From: Nitrospira lenta | GTDB lineage: Bacteria > Nitrospirota > Nitrospiria > Nitrospirales > Nitrospiraceae | Assembly: GCF_900403705.1 (NCBI RefSeq) | Contig: NZ_OUNR01000001.1 | Location: 868,001 to 932,000 of the forward strand | DNA: 64,000 nt | Direction of reading: 5' to 3' | In this document: positions 42,161 through 51,799 of the stretch, one piece after another | How the letters are laid out: every line of letters begins with the position of its first letter | Numbering within the stretch: the stretch's first letter is position 1 | Translations under genes and position numbers: made by a program | Notes under the pieces: generated by a model | Seen by the model: the letters and a program-made list of their open reading frames with translations, nothing else | Database searches by the model: none | Told to the model about the DNA's origin: nothing

Positions 42161-43572
42161 GCCAACAACTTCGTTAGTTCTTTGAGGCGGCGAACCACTT
42201 GCGCCCTGGCAGTCCCGCCGATTTGCGACTTCCGGTCGATCGCGCCCTGCACCGTGAGCCGTTGCAACACGGACTTCTCAAAGCGGGGCGAAAACACGCC
42301 GAGCTCTTTGACCGTGAGGTCGGAAAGTTCGCGCCCGGCATCCAACGCCCAGCGGACGATCTTGCCGGTAATCGCGTGCGCCTCCCGAAAGGGCACGCCC
42401 CTGGTCACTAAATAGTCGGCGAGCTCTGTCGCCAACATCCCGCCGCCCGTCAAGGCGCGAGTCAGCGCCGCCCGATCTACTTTGAGTCGGCGCATCAACT
42501 CCGTCATGACTTCGACACAGTCTTGCGTCGTATCGAGAGCGTCGAACAGGGCCGGCTTATCTTCCTGCAAATCGCGGTTATAGCTGAGCGGCAACGCTTT
42601 CAACGTCGTCATCAATCCGATGAGATGACCATAGACGCGGCCGGTCTTTCCACGCACCAGTTCGGGCACGTCAGGATTCTTTTTCTGAGGCATCATGCTG
42701 CTGCCGGTGCAGAATCCGTCCGGCAGATCGACAAAATGAAACTCTTGCGTGGCCCAGAGAATAAGTTCTTCGCTCATGCGCGACAAATGCATCATGATGA
42801 CCGCCAGCGCCGCCGCCACTTCGATCATGAAATCGCGATCGGATACCGCATCAAGACTGTTCTGCGTGACCGCGGGAAAGTCCAGCAACGTCGCGGTGTA
42901 AAGCCGGTCCACCGGGTAATTCGATCCCGCCAGCGCCCCGGACCCCAACGGCATCACGTTGACACGCGTCCGGGCATCCGCAAGACGCGCCTGATCGCGC
43001 AAAAACATTTCCACGTACGCGAGCAGATGATGCGCCAACAACACCGGTTGGGCGCGCTGCAAATGCGTGTAGCCCGGCATCGGCACATCGAGATGTTTCG
43101 TCGCCTGCGCGACGAGCACGCGCTGGAATTCCGTAAGCCGTTCGATCAGGACCGTGAGCTGCTCACGCACATAGAGCCGCACGTCGAGCGCCACTTGATC
43201 GTTCCGGCTGCGCCCCGTGTGCAATTTTCCGCCGAGCGGACCGATCAACTCGGTCAATCGGCGCTCGATCGCCATGTGAATATCTTCGTCTTCCGGCAGA
43301 AACTTGAAGCGCTCCCGCTCCAGTTCGTGCTGCACCAGCTGCAAGCCTCGTACAATCGCCGCCTGGTCGCGGCGGCTGAGCACACCGGCCTTCGCCAGTG
43401 TCTGGCAATGGGCGATGCTGCCGCGGATATCCTGCGGGTACAGCCGCTTATCCACCGCGATGGAGCGAGAAAAGGCTTCCACTAACCGATCGGTAGGCTC
43501 GCGAAAACGCCCCGCCCAGGCCTTGCTCGGCTGCTTGCCTGCCCCCGCTTTGCCGGATTTCCGACTGGCCAT
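42157..43572 (-). CDS. argH: argininosuccinate lyase
   Basis: 471 residues. Splits argininosuccinate into arginine and fumarate. Signature GSSMMPQKKNPDVPEL carries the catalytic Ser loop; TGRSRNDQVALDVRL and GYTHLQRAQPV are also intact. Its start overlaps the argG stop by one base, so the two share a transcript. Tail reads IGGTARAQVVRRLKELTKLL. Confidence 0.97.
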   Translation of the reverse strand: MASRKSGKAGAGKQPSKAWAGRFREPTDRLVEAFSRSIAVDKRLYPQDIRGSIAHCQTLAKAGVLSRRDQAAIVRGLQLVQHELERERFKFLPEDEDIHMAIERRLTELIGPLGGKLHTGRSRNDQVALDVRLYVREQLTVLIERLTEFQRVLVAQATKHLDVPMPGYTHLQRAQPVLLAHHLLAYVEMFLRDQARLADARTRVNVMPLGSGALAGSNYPVDRLYTATLLDFPAVTQNSLDAVSDRDFMIEVAAALAVIMMHLSRMSEELILWATQEFHFVDLPDGFCTGSSMMPQKKNPDVPELVRGKTGRVYGHLIGLMTTLKALPLSYNRDLQEDKPALFDALDTTQDCVEVMTELMRRLKVDRAALTRALTGGGMLATELADYLVTRGVPFREAHAITGKIVRWALDAGRELSDLTVKELGVFSPRFEKSVLQRLTVQGAIDRKSQIGGTARAQVVRRLKELTKLLA

Positions 43573-44786
43573 TAGGACTTCGCTTTCCGCCTTTGCGCCC
43601 GAATCTTCAATCGCAACGCATTCAACCGGATGAAGCCCTCCGCATCTTTCTGGTTGTACACATCGTCTTCTTCAAACGTCGCAATATCCAACCGGTAGAG
43701 AGAATTCTTCGACTTCCGACCGGCGAGGGTGCAACTGCCCTTATAGAGCTTGACGCGAGCCGTCCCCGAGACATCTTTTTGCGCTTCATCGATGGCCACT
43801 TGCATCATTTCCCGTTCCGGGCTGAACCAGTACCCGTTGTAGATCAGATCGGCATACCGCGGGATCAGACTGTCACGGAAGTGCAGCACTTCGCGATCCA
43901 TCGTCAGCGATTCCAGACCGCGATGCGCGACGTGCAGGATTGTCCCGCCCGGCGTTTCGTACACGCCACGGGACTTCATCCCGACGTACCGATTTTCAAC
44001 CAGATCGACCCGGCCGACCCCGTGCGCCCCACCCAGCTTATTGAGATGCGCCAGTAGCTTGGCCGGACTCATCTTCTTGCCGTCGACGGCAACCGGGTTC
44101 CCCCGCTCATACTCGATTTCAACTTCCAGCGGTTTGTTAGGCGCCTTCTCGGGAGACACCGTCATCTGGAATATTTCTTCCGGCGGAGACTTCCAGGGAT
44201 CTTCAAGAATGCCGCCCTCGTAGCTCACGTGAAAGAGATTCAGATCCATGCTGTAGGGCTTGGCTTTCGTCGCCGTCACGGGAATGCCGTGCCGGTCCGC
44301 GTACTCGATACATTCGCGACGCGATCGCAGCGTCCACTCGCGCCAGGGTGCGATGATCTTCAGACCGGGAGCCAGCGCCATATAGGTGAGCTCGAACCGC
44401 ACCTGATCGTTGCCTTTTCCGGTGGCGCCATGAGACACGGCCTCGGCACCTTCCTGAAGCGCAATTTCGGCCTGTCGGCGGGCGATGAGGGGCCGCGCAA
44501 TCGACGTCCCCAGCAAGTAGCAGCCTTCATACATCGCGTTGCCGCGCAACATCGGAAACACGTAGTCCTTGACGAAGGTCTCGCGCAGATCCTCGACATA
44601 GACTTTCTTCACGCCGAGCTTTTTGGCCTTCGCCTTAATCGCCTGCAAATCTTCGCCCTGGCCGAGGTCTGCGCAAAACGCAATCACTTCTGCCTGATAG
44701 GTTTCCTGCAACCACTTCAAGATAACCGAGGTATCCAGTCCGCCGGAATAGGCGAGAACAATTTTCTTGATCGATGTCTGTTTCAT
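43572..44786 (-). CDS. argG: argininosuccinate synthase
   Basis: 404 residues. Joins citrulline and aspartate using ATP. ATP-binding motif [15 protein letters not shown] at the start; [13 protein letters not shown] near residue 120 and [15 protein letters not shown] further in. Length is typical. Ten bases follow the argF stop, so both are in the argD-F-G-H operon. Confidence 0.97.
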   Translation of the reverse strand: MKQTSIKKIVLAYSGGLDTSVILKWLQETYQAEVIAFCADLGQGEDLQAIKAKAKKLGVKKVYVEDLRETFVKDYVFPMLRGNAMYEGCYLLGTSIARPLIARRQAEIALQEGAEAVSHGATGKGNDQVRFELTYMALAPGLKIIAPWREWTLRSRRECIEYADRHGIPVTATKAKPYSMDLNLFHVSYEGGILEDPWKSPPEEIFQMTVSPEKAPNKPLEVEIEYERGNPVAVDGKKMSPAKLLAHLNKLGGAHGVGRVDLVENRYVGMKSRGVYETPGGTILHVAHRGLESLTMDREVLHFRDSLIPRYADLIYNGYWFSPEREMMQVAIDEAQKDVSGTARVKLYKGSCTLAGRKSKNSLYRLDIATFEEDDVYNQKDAEGFIRLNALRLKIRAQRRKAKS

Positions 44787-44795
44787 AATGCGCGC

Positions 44796-45773
44796 TTAGG
44801 CCCTGCCTTTCTTCTGAGTCAGCAACTGAACCAAAATGGCTTTCTGCATGTGCAGCCGGTTTTCCGCCTGATCGATAATGACGGACTGCGGTCCGTCGAG
44901 CACCTCGGCGGTAATTTCCTCTCCGCGATGCGCCGGCAGGCAATGCATGACGATGGCATCGGGCTTCGCCTTCTGCAGCAACCGCCCGTTCAACTGATAG
45001 GGCGCCAGCGTCCGCAGGCGCCGCGCCTGTTCCCGTTCCCGCCCCATACTGATCCACACATCGGTATACAGGACATCGGCATCTTTCACGGCAATCTGCG
45101 GATCGACTCCGACCTCGATGTCCGATCCGTTGCGGGCCGCTTCCACGCGAGCTCGGTCCACCACATGCTGATCCGGCTGATACCCGACCGGGCACCCCAA
45201 GGCGATGTGCATCCCCACCTTGGCGGCCGCTTCTATCAGCGAATTCGCGACATTGTTCCCGTCGCCGATATAGGCGAGCTTTACGCCTTTGAAGCGCCCC
45301 TTCTTTTCCTTGATGGTCATCAGATCGGACAGCGCCTGACAGGGATGGCTCAGATCGGTCAGTCCGTTAATCACCGGCATGGTGGCTTCCTCCGCCCACT
45401 CCTGCACGATGCCGTGATCGTAGGTGCGGATCACGATTCCATCGAGATAACGAGACAGCACGCGCGCGGTGTCCGCCACACTCTCGCCCCGCGAGAGCTG
45501 AATATCCGCCATGGGCAAGACCATCGCATGGCCGCCCAACTGATTCATACCGGCTTCAAACGACACTCTGGTCCTTGTCGACGGCTTCTGGAAGAGCAGC
45601 CCGAGTGTCTTGCCCTCCAGCAGAGAATGCGAAATCCCCCGCCGCAGCTTCATTTTCAGCGCTGTCGCCAGCCGCAGCAAGGCGTCGATTTGGGGACGCG
45701 GCATCGTCGCCACATCCAGTAAATCTTTCGCAAAGGCGGCGGTCCGTTTCTTCGATGTCCGTGAAGTCGCCAT
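44796..45773 (-). CDS. argF: ornithine carbamoyltransferase
   Basis: 325 residues. Makes citrulline from ornithine and carbamoyl phosphate. Carbamoyl-phosphate motif FQKPSTRTRVSFE; ornithine-binding motifs MHCLPAHRGEEI and DVWISMG. HPCQALSDLMT contains the His of the site. Stands one base after the argD stop, so coupled to it. Confidence 0.97.
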   Translation of the reverse strand: MATSRTSKKRTAAFAKDLLDVATMPRPQIDALLRLATALKMKLRRGISHSLLEGKTLGLLFQKPSTRTRVSFEAGMNQLGGHAMVLPMADIQLSRGESVADTARVLSRYLDGIVIRTYDHGIVQEWAEEATMPVINGLTDLSHPCQALSDLMTIKEKKGRFKGVKLAYIGDGNNVANSLIEAAAKVGMHIALGCPVGYQPDQHVVDRARVEAARNGSDIEVGVDPQIAVKDADVLYTDVWISMGREREQARRLRTLAPYQLNGRLLQKAKPDAIVMHCLPAHRGEEITAEVLDGPQSVIIDQAENRLHMQKAILVQLLTQKKGRA

Positions 45774-45774
45774 G

Positions 45775-46992
45775 TCAGTGCTGCTGATCCTTTTCCGCCA
45801 TCGTCCGCTGATTGAAGATCGACGACAAGACGTCCAAAACGCGATCGACTTCCGCCTGAGTAATGATCAGCGGCGGAACAAAGCGTAACACCCGTTCACT
45901 GGTGGCATTCACCAGGACGCCGCGAGTCAGACAGTCCGCGACAACCGCCTTCGCATCGATCTCCACTTCCAATCCCTGCAATAAGCCCAGTCCGCGAACA
46001 TCCCGCACCGCGCGATGGCGGTCTTTGAAATCGGCCAACCCCTTGGAGAGATAATCCCCCATGCGCCGGGCCTGCTCGAGCATGCGGCCTTCGATCAACA
46101 GCCGACAGACCGCGAGCCCTGCAGCGCAGGCCAGCGGATTGCCGCCGAATGTCGAGGCGTGCGTCCCGGCAGTGAACACCGCCGCGACCGCGTCCTTTGC
46201 CAGACAGGCCCCGATCGGCATCCCGCCGCCGAGTCCCTTGGCAAGCGTCATGATGTCGGGCTCCACGCCCAGCTGTTCATAGGCAAACAACGTCCCGGTT
46301 CGCCCCATTCCTGTCTGAACTTCGTCGAAAATCAGGAGAATATCTTTCTGCGTGCAGAGCTCCCGCAGATTTTTCAGATAAGCGTGATCGGCGACATGCA
46401 CGCCTCCCTCACCCTGGATCGGCTCCAGCATGATCGCGGTGGTCTTGTCCGTGACAAGCGCTTCAATTGCTGCAAAATCGTTGAAGGGCGCATAGGCAAA
46501 CCCCGGCACGAGCGGCTCAAAGCCTTTCTGCACCTTTTCCTGGCCGGTCGCCGTCAGCGTCGCCATCGTGCGGCCGTGGAAAGAGTTCTTCATCGTGATG
46601 ATCTCAAACCGGTCCGCGCCGTGTTTCTCATGCCCGTAGCGCCGTGCCAGCTTGATCGCTGCTTCATTCGCCTCCGCGCCGCTGTTGCAGAAAAAGATCC
46701 GGTCGGCGAACGAATGATCCACCAGCATTTGCGCGAGTCTGACTTGCGGCTCGGTGTAGTAGAGATTCGATACATGAATCAGCTGCGCCGCCTGGCGCTG
46801 GATCGCTTGCACCAAATCCGGATGGCCATGGCCCAAAATATTGACCGCGATGCCACCGACAAAGTCGATGTACTCCCGGCCTTCCATATCGTAGACCTTG
46901 GCCCCACGCCCCCGCACGATTGAAATCGGCTGGCGCGCATAGGTTTGCATCAAATACTTGGCGGCTAAATCTTTGAGTTCCTCTGTCGGCAT
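45775..46992 (-). CDS. argD: acetylornithine aminotransferase
   Basis: 405 residues. PLP enzyme converting acetylglutamate semialdehyde to acetylornithine; related enzymes also act on succinyl-DAP. Motifs: FCNSGAEANEAAIKLAR, ILLIFDEVQTGMGRTG and the PLP Lys in TLAKGLGGGMPIG. First gene of the arginine cluster. About 220 bases upstream on the other side hold no gene and probably carry the promoter. Confidence 0.95.
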   Translation of the reverse strand: MPTEELKDLAAKYLMQTYARQPISIVRGRGAKVYDMEGREYIDFVGGIAVNILGHGHPDLVQAIQRQAAQLIHVSNLYYTEPQVRLAQMLVDHSFADRIFFCNSGAEANEAAIKLARRYGHEKHGADRFEIITMKNSFHGRTMATLTATGQEKVQKGFEPLVPGFAYAPFNDFAAIEALVTDKTTAIMLEPIQGEGGVHVADHAYLKNLRELCTQKDILLIFDEVQTGMGRTGTLFAYEQLGVEPDIMTLAKGLGGGMPIGACLAKDAVAAVFTAGTHASTFGGNPLACAAGLAVCRLLIEGRMLEQARRMGDYLSKGLADFKDRHRAVRDVRGLGLLQGLEVEIDAKAVVADCLTRGVLVNATSERVLRFVPPLIITQAEVDRVLDVLSSIFNQRTMAEKDQQH

Positions 46993-47213
46993 AGCAGACG
47001 TATCCCCTCAAGAAAGAAGGGGAAAGTTAGCATAGGGTTGAGTCGAAATCAATAACGCGAAGACCGGCAAGGAGGATTGCCGTCCGGCTTCCACGGCGAT
47101 CTGACCGTGCGACACCAGAGCATGCTCCCTCGCCCTATGTCAGGCAGTGAGTCATCCGGCTCCTCACAATAAGACCTCGGTCAGGCTATCTGAGTGTGTT
47201 AAGCTGCATGTCC

Positions 47214-47885
47214 ATGAAATCCTGTCAGCACTGTCAGCACCAGAATTCTGAAGACGCCAACTTCTGCGCGCAATGCGGCCGCGCGCTCTCCGTGACGCCC
47301 TCTGCCGACTCGGCGGGGAGCACCACCGCTGATGCGCCACCCGAAGCGACCCCCTACACACCCTGGGCATCCGACCAGAATCTCTGGCGGCAGTTCGTCG
47401 GCCCGAAGGCCGACTATTACCTTGAACAGTTCAAAAAGTTCTCCTCCGACGGGCAACCTAAATTCGCTCTCAGCTGGAACTGGTCCGCGTTCCTCTATGT
47501 CTCATTTCTCTGGTTTCTCTACAGAAAGATGTATTTACACGCCGCGGTGTACGCCATCGGCCCCATGGCCTCGACCTATATCACCGGGGACATGACCGTC
47601 GGCCTCGTGTGGAGCGTCATGGCCGGCGCCACGGCCAATTACCTGTACTACTGGCACTGCAAAGAAGAGATCGCAGAGATTAAGAAAGCAGGAAAGCTCA
47701 ATCCTTCAGCGCAGGAGGCCGCACTGAAGGAAGCCGGCGGAGTCCAACCCTATGTCATCTACGTGGGAATCGTGCTCTATGTGATTGCGCTGGCTGGCCT
47801 GGCCAAGATGATCGATGAAGGACAGTTGGACGGAGACAAAATTCCAACGCGTCCGGCGAAGCCTGTTTCGACGGTCTCGACGTAG
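47214..47885 (+). CDS. zinc-ribbon membrane protein (DUF2628-like)
   Basis: 223 residues from ATG at 47214. N-terminal zinc ribbon CQHCQHQNSEDANFCAQCG with two CxxC pairs, then a Thr/Pro-rich linker, then a cytosolic part and three to four helices (FLYVSFLWFLYRKMYLHAAVYAIGP; VGLVWSVMAGATANYLYYWHC; YVIYVGIVLYVIALAG). Sequence FALSWNWSAFLYVSFLWFLYR is DUF2628-like. Function unknown. Confidence 0.75.
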   Translation: MKSCQHCQHQNSEDANFCAQCGRALSVTPSADSAGSTTADAPPEATPYTPWASDQNLWRQFVGPKADYYLEQFKKFSSDGQPKFALSWNWSAFLYVSFLWFLYRKMYLHAAVYAIGPMASTYITGDMTVGLVWSVMAGATANYLYYWHCKEEIAEIKKAGKLNPSAQEAALKEAGGVQPYVIYVGIVLYVIALAGLAKMIDEGQLDGDKIPTRPAKPVSTVST

Positions 47886-47915
47886 CGCTACCGGGCGGCG
47901 GATTGAAACGTTCCG

Positions 47916-48743
47916 TCAGCTTCTTCCCTGCTGCCACCCCATCCAAGCGCGGAACCATTGAAAGTCCTGTTCGTACGCAGCCCCACCCGCGTCGGTCGCT
48001 TCCTGTCGCTGTTCGAGTTGCGTGTAGGTGCGCGGCCAGTTTTTCTGCCACCAGGATTTGAGTTCGTCCGGCGGATAGGGCTGACCATTGGGATTCAGAA
48101 TACCGGCGGCCGCGCAGAGCGGGGCGACCAGCGGCCAGTAGCGGTCCTTTCCCAGTCCGAGGCTGCGGAAATGTTCACGCAACAGAAAGACAACCCACAG
48201 TTCGGCGCTATGCTTCTTGTTGTGCTTGAACGGCTGAGTCTGGCGGAGCGGCACAGGATCGAAGGCTTTGACGATCGACGTGTAGTCCGGGCCACCGTAC
48301 GTCCCTGCGGCTTCGGCAATCCCTTCGACGATGTTCGCCAGCTCGAGTTCCGTAACCGGCGACGCGCTCAGCCCTTTTCCCTGAGAGGATTCGGATAAAG
48401 GACCAGGAGCGGTGAGCAATTCGATCAGCGGCTTCAGCTCTCGCAAGCGAACGGCGGCCGCCTTCAGAATGTGTTCCGATTCAAGCCAGTAGTCCGGATC
48501 GCTCTTGGTCAGCCGTTCACGGCCCGGTGGGGGCAGCACGGTCGGCACCCAATAGCGCATGAGCACGAACAAAACATAATCGGCCTGCGCGCCGACCTGG
48601 GCAATGCGATCGAAATGATTTCCGGTCTGAACGGCGGCGAAGAACGCCTGCGCCCGGTCCAGGACTGCAAGCCGCTCGCCCATCCCACACCACCAGGCTT
48701 CAAGCGCGGACCAATTCATATCAGCTGCCGGCGGGACCGTCAT
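47916..48743 (-). CDS. hypothetical soluble protein
   Basis: 275 residues from the ATG at 48743; a longer frame reaches 48869 but its extra part is unlike protein. Rich in Trp and Leu with a long helical region (ALEAWWCGMGERLAVLD; SEHILKAAAVRLRELKPLIELL) and a C-terminal WWQKNWPRTYTQLEQ. No recognised domain or motif. Single gene on its strand. Confidence 0.65.
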   Translation of the reverse strand: MTVPPAADMNWSALEAWWCGMGERLAVLDRAQAFFAAVQTGNHFDRIAQVGAQADYVLFVLMRYWVPTVLPPPGRERLTKSDPDYWLESEHILKAAAVRLRELKPLIELLTAPGPLSESSQGKGLSASPVTELELANIVEGIAEAAGTYGGPDYTSIVKAFDPVPLRQTQPFKHNKKHSAELWVVFLLREHFRSLGLGKDRYWPLVAPLCAAAGILNPNGQPYPPDELKSWWQKNWPRTYTQLEQRQEATDAGGAAYEQDFQWFRAWMGWQQGRS

Positions 48744-48880
48744 GGATCGTCTGTTCCTGAGTGGAGCGAATAGAGCGGCATGGTACTGCTGGTTCCGGAT
48801 GAAAGCAACGGCTTGACTTGACCGGCCGATCCAGTATTCTTGCTGACAGACACTTGGCTTCCTGAGCAAAGGAGATGACT

Positions 48881-49486
48881 ATGGCTCGCTTGGTCTTGCT
48901 GCGTCACGGTGAATCGCAATGGAATCTGGAAAATCGGTTCACCGGTTGGGTCGATGTCCCGCTGTCCCCGCGCGGCATCCAGGAAGCCAAGAATGCCGGC
49001 GATAAACTGCGCGGCTTTACCTTCAACCGAGCATTTAGCTCGGTGCTGGCCCGGGCCAATGAAACTTTGCGCCTGGCGCTTGAGGGAAGCGGACAAACAA
49101 ATATTCCGATCGAGAAGGACAAGGCGCTGAATGAGCGGATGTATGGGGAGTTGCAGGGGCTGAACAAAGCCGAAACGGCCAAGAAGTTCGGTGACGACCA
49201 GGTCAAGATCTGGCGCCGGAGCTTTGATGTGCGCCCGCCCGGGGGAGAAAGCTTGAAGGATACGGCGGAGCGGGTGCTCCCCTACTATGAGAGCAAGATC
49301 AAGCCATACGTACTGAAGGGCGAAACGATTCTGATCGCCGCCCACGGCAACAGTCTACGCGCACTGGTCATGGAATTGGAGCAACTCTCGAAGGAGCAGG
49401 TGTTGGAGCTCAACATCCCCACCGGCGCTCCGCTCCTCTATGAACTCGACAAGAACGGGAAGGTGTTGTCTCACCGATACTTGTAA
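48881..49486 (+). CDS. gpmA: 2,3-bisphosphoglycerate-dependent phosphoglycerate mutase
   Basis: 201 residues from ATG at 48881 with AAAGGAG just before it. Interconverts 2- and 3-phosphoglycerate. LVLLRHGESQWN carries the phospho-His; ERMYGELQGLNKAE and AAHGNSLRALV are the other active-site blocks. The family's usual length is about 230-250, so this is a short form. Confidence 0.93.
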   Translation: MARLVLLRHGESQWNLENRFTGWVDVPLSPRGIQEAKNAGDKLRGFTFNRAFSSVLARANETLRLALEGSGQTNIPIEKDKALNERMYGELQGLNKAETAKKFGDDQVKIWRRSFDVRPPGGESLKDTAERVLPYYESKIKPYVLKGETILIAAHGNSLRALVMELEQLSKEQVLELNIPTGAPLLYELDKNGKVLSHRYL

Positions 49487-49510
49487 GGGGAACGCGCATG
49501 AAACCGGAAA

Positions 49511-49987
49511 TTATCTGACGTCGTCAAGGAGTTTCGCGTACTGATCGACCGGTGCGTAATCGATTAAGAGCATCAGTAATTTGGGCCGATCGTCGGACGA
49601 CACCACGCCCAGGTCTTCCAACAACGTGGCGGCTTCCGCGCTGAGCCCCATCGGGTTCAATCGGTCGTCCATCAGTCGCGCATAGTACACCCGCCGCTCA
49701 TCTAGCTCGTGCCGATACCCCTCCCACTGCTCCAAGCCGAATGTATCCGACGACCATTGTGCGGTGACCGATTCGAGCAAGAGCCCGCCGATCAACACCC
49801 GGTACTTTTGGAGAATGTGGGCATCGACCGCCGCAAGAATCCAATAGAGGTTCAGCGACAGGATCTCCCTCGCGATATGGCGCGCCTGAGGTTCGGTGAC
49901 TTCAATCCCATACTCTTGGATCTGATCGATTGAGACGGGTTTCGGAAGGGCGGCGAATAGGCCGGCAGCAGCATCTTTCGGTGTCAT
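49511..49987 (-). CDS. hypothetical protein
   Basis: 158 residues. Helical, Leu- and Asp-rich, no signal peptide or motif. Blocks: PVSIDQIQEYGIEVTEPQARH, LNLYWILAAVDAHILQKYRVLIGG. Might be structural. Convergent with gpmA, 24 bases apart. Confidence 0.6.
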   Translation of the reverse strand: MTPKDAAAGLFAALPKPVSIDQIQEYGIEVTEPQARHIAREILSLNLYWILAAVDAHILQKYRVLIGGLLLESVTAQWSSDTFGLEQWEGYRHELDERRVYYARLMDDRLNPMGLSAEAATLLEDLGVVSSDDRPKLLMLLIDYAPVDQYAKLLDDVR

Positions 49988-50097
49988 GGTAACGAATCTC
50001 CCTCGGCAGATCGATGAGAAAAAGGTGAGGGTACTGCACCTGTGCCTCGACTCTCAAGCGCCTTGTTCGAGTCAAAACGCTATGCTAGATTCCCGCC

Positions 50098-50673
50098 ATG
50101 CGATCACACTCTGCCTTCACACCGAACACCAGTCCGCTCCGCTTCATCGGGATATTCGCACTGGCCATTCTGATGTGGAGTAGTATCTCTCCCAGCCACG
50201 TCCGTGCAGATGAGAACCGGTGGGGATTTGGGTCAGATCTTGGGTTAACGACCGGCACGGTGGACGGAACCGTCTTCGCCCTGGGATTCAATGTCGACTA
50301 CTACGCCGATCGAAACTTTTCCTTCGGACCGATGATGCAGATCAGTCCCACCGGCAACCTCTTTCAGATTGCGTTTGCCGGAGTCGGGAAATACCACCTC
50401 CGGCTGAATAACGGCATCAACCTCGTCCCCTTCACTGGAATCGGTCTCATCCACGCCGATCTGGACCGCGGCACCGGGCCCTCCCAAATCAATCGAAACG
50501 ACACCAGTTGGTACATTCCCATCGGCCTCTCGCTCGAGTATCAAGTCATTCACAACATCGCGCTGTCATCAACGTTGATGGTGAATCTCCACGATATCAA
50601 TCTTCAGCCCTCTCTGCCGGAGAAAGATCGAACCAGCATCAGTCTGATGTTTGGCTTCCGCTGGGGACCGTAG
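50098..50673 (+). CDS. outer-membrane beta-barrel-like protein
   Basis: 191 residues with a signal peptide (FIGIFALAILMWSSISPSHVRA). The mature part consists of short alternating strands (WGFGSDLGLTTGTVDGTVFALG; FSFGPMMQISPTGNLFQIAFAG; ISLMFGFRWGP) and ends with a typical aromatic C-terminal barrel tail (WGP). Likely an eight-stranded outer-membrane or periplasmic barrel. Ligand unknown. Confidence 0.75.
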   Translation: MRSHSAFTPNTSPLRFIGIFALAILMWSSISPSHVRADENRWGFGSDLGLTTGTVDGTVFALGFNVDYYADRNFSFGPMMQISPTGNLFQIAFAGVGKYHLRLNNGINLVPFTGIGLIHADLDRGTGPSQINRNDTSWYIPIGLSLEYQVIHNIALSSTLMVNLHDINLQPSLPEKDRTSISLMFGFRWGP

Positions 50674-50776
50674 ACACGCCGACTCCTCATAGGAAGCAAG
50701 AATCTCTGCATAGCGATTCACCAGGCCGAACGCCGGATGGTTCTATCCAAGATCCAATGACAATGCTTGCGAGAGA

Positions 50777-51799
50777 CTAGGCGGCTTTGGCTGGCTGCCA
50801 GCGCAAGCCGACATTGAGCAGTTCCTGGAGCAGGTCTTTATAACTATAGTCGGCTTTCTCGGCGGAGTCGGCAAAGTCTTCTTCATGCGCGATCTGCGGG
50901 TTGGGATTCGCCTCCAGCACGTAGACTTTCCCCTCCGCATCCATGCGCACATCGATTCGCGCATATCCACTGAGACCCAGCGCTCGATAAACCCGTTTGG
51001 CCAGATGTTGGATCTCCTCGGCCTTGCCGGGCGGAAGATTCTTGGCTTCCTCTGATGTGATGCCGTACTTATCCTGGTACTTCCGGCTCCACTTAACCCG
51101 CTGGGTGGCAATGCGCTTGGCGTCTTCGGGAAGTTTGTCCATGATCAGTTCCCATACCGGCAACACCCGAATGTGACCATTGCCCATCACCCCGACATAA
51201 AATTCTCGTCCCTCGATGTACTGTTCGACCAGAGCCCCGGTTCCGATGCTCTGATGAATAAAGGTGACGCGTTCTTTGAGCTTCTCATCGTCTTCAACGA
51301 TAGAGGCTTGCGAGATCCCCAACGAAGCCTCTTCACTAATGGATTTGATGATGAGAGGAAACGGTAACCCTTTGGGTCGCTTGACGTTCCGTCCTTGCGG
51401 CACGACGATGAAATCGGGATAGGCAATCCGGTGGTATGAAAGAACCTTTTTCGTCAGCGCTTTGTCGCGCGCCAGCATGAGCCCTCGAGGGTTGCAGCCG
51501 GTATAGGGCACGTGCAGCAATTCAAGATACGACACCACATTCTGGTCATACACCGAGACTCCGTCGAATTCTTCCAGTAGATTAAAGGCAATGTGCGGAC
51601 GCCATTCTTCGATCGCCGTCCGGATCACTCCTAAATCGCTTTTCACTCCGAGTGGGTGCACCTCGTGGCCCAATTTCCTCAGGGTCGACACCACATCATA
51701 TTCGGTCTTCCATCCGACCTTGCTCAGGTCATGGCCGTTCAGTTCATCCGGCGGCACCAGGTCTTCATGCATCAGCACAAGAATACGCAGTCGCCTCAT
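50777..51799 (-). CDS. D-alanine-D-alanine ligase-like ATP-grasp protein
   Basis: 340 residues. ATP-grasp fold: GCNPRGLMLARDKALTKKVL, then KGLPFPLIIKSISEEASLGIS, then VEQYIEGREFYVGVMG, and a late YARIDVRMDAEGKVYVLEANPNP metal/ATP motif. Close to Ddl but with enough difference that the amino-acid or peptide substrate is open. The last codons overlap the zinc peptidase gene upstream of it (ATGA), so the two act in one operon. Confidence 0.85.
   Translation of the reverse strand: MRRLRILVLMHEDLVPPDELNGHDLSKVGWKTEYDVVSTLRKLGHEVHPLGVKSDLGVIRTAIEEWRPHIAFNLLEEFDGVSVYDQNVVSYLELLHVPYTGCNPRGLMLARDKALTKKVLSYHRIAYPDFIVVPQGRNVKRPKGLPFPLIIKSISEEASLGISQASIVEDDEKLKERVTFIHQSIGTGALVEQYIEGREFYVGVMGNGHIRVLPVWELIMDKLPEDAKRIATQRVKWSRKYQDKYGITSEEAKNLPPGKAEEIQHLAKRVYRALGLSGYARIDVRMDAEGKVYVLEANPNPQIAHEEDFADSAEKADYSYKDLLQELLNVGLRWQPAKAA

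Noticed and set aside
42523-43485. Plus-strand open frame of 320 codons
   Set aside because: Antisense to argH; composition is Arg/His-rich without domain signs.
44229-45722. Long plus-strand open frame of 497 codons
   Set aside because: It runs antisense through argG and argF, which have unmistakable motifs on the other strand; high GC creates such frames.
46015-46923. Plus-strand open frame of 302 codons
   Set aside because: Antisense to argD; no ribosome site, no family pattern.
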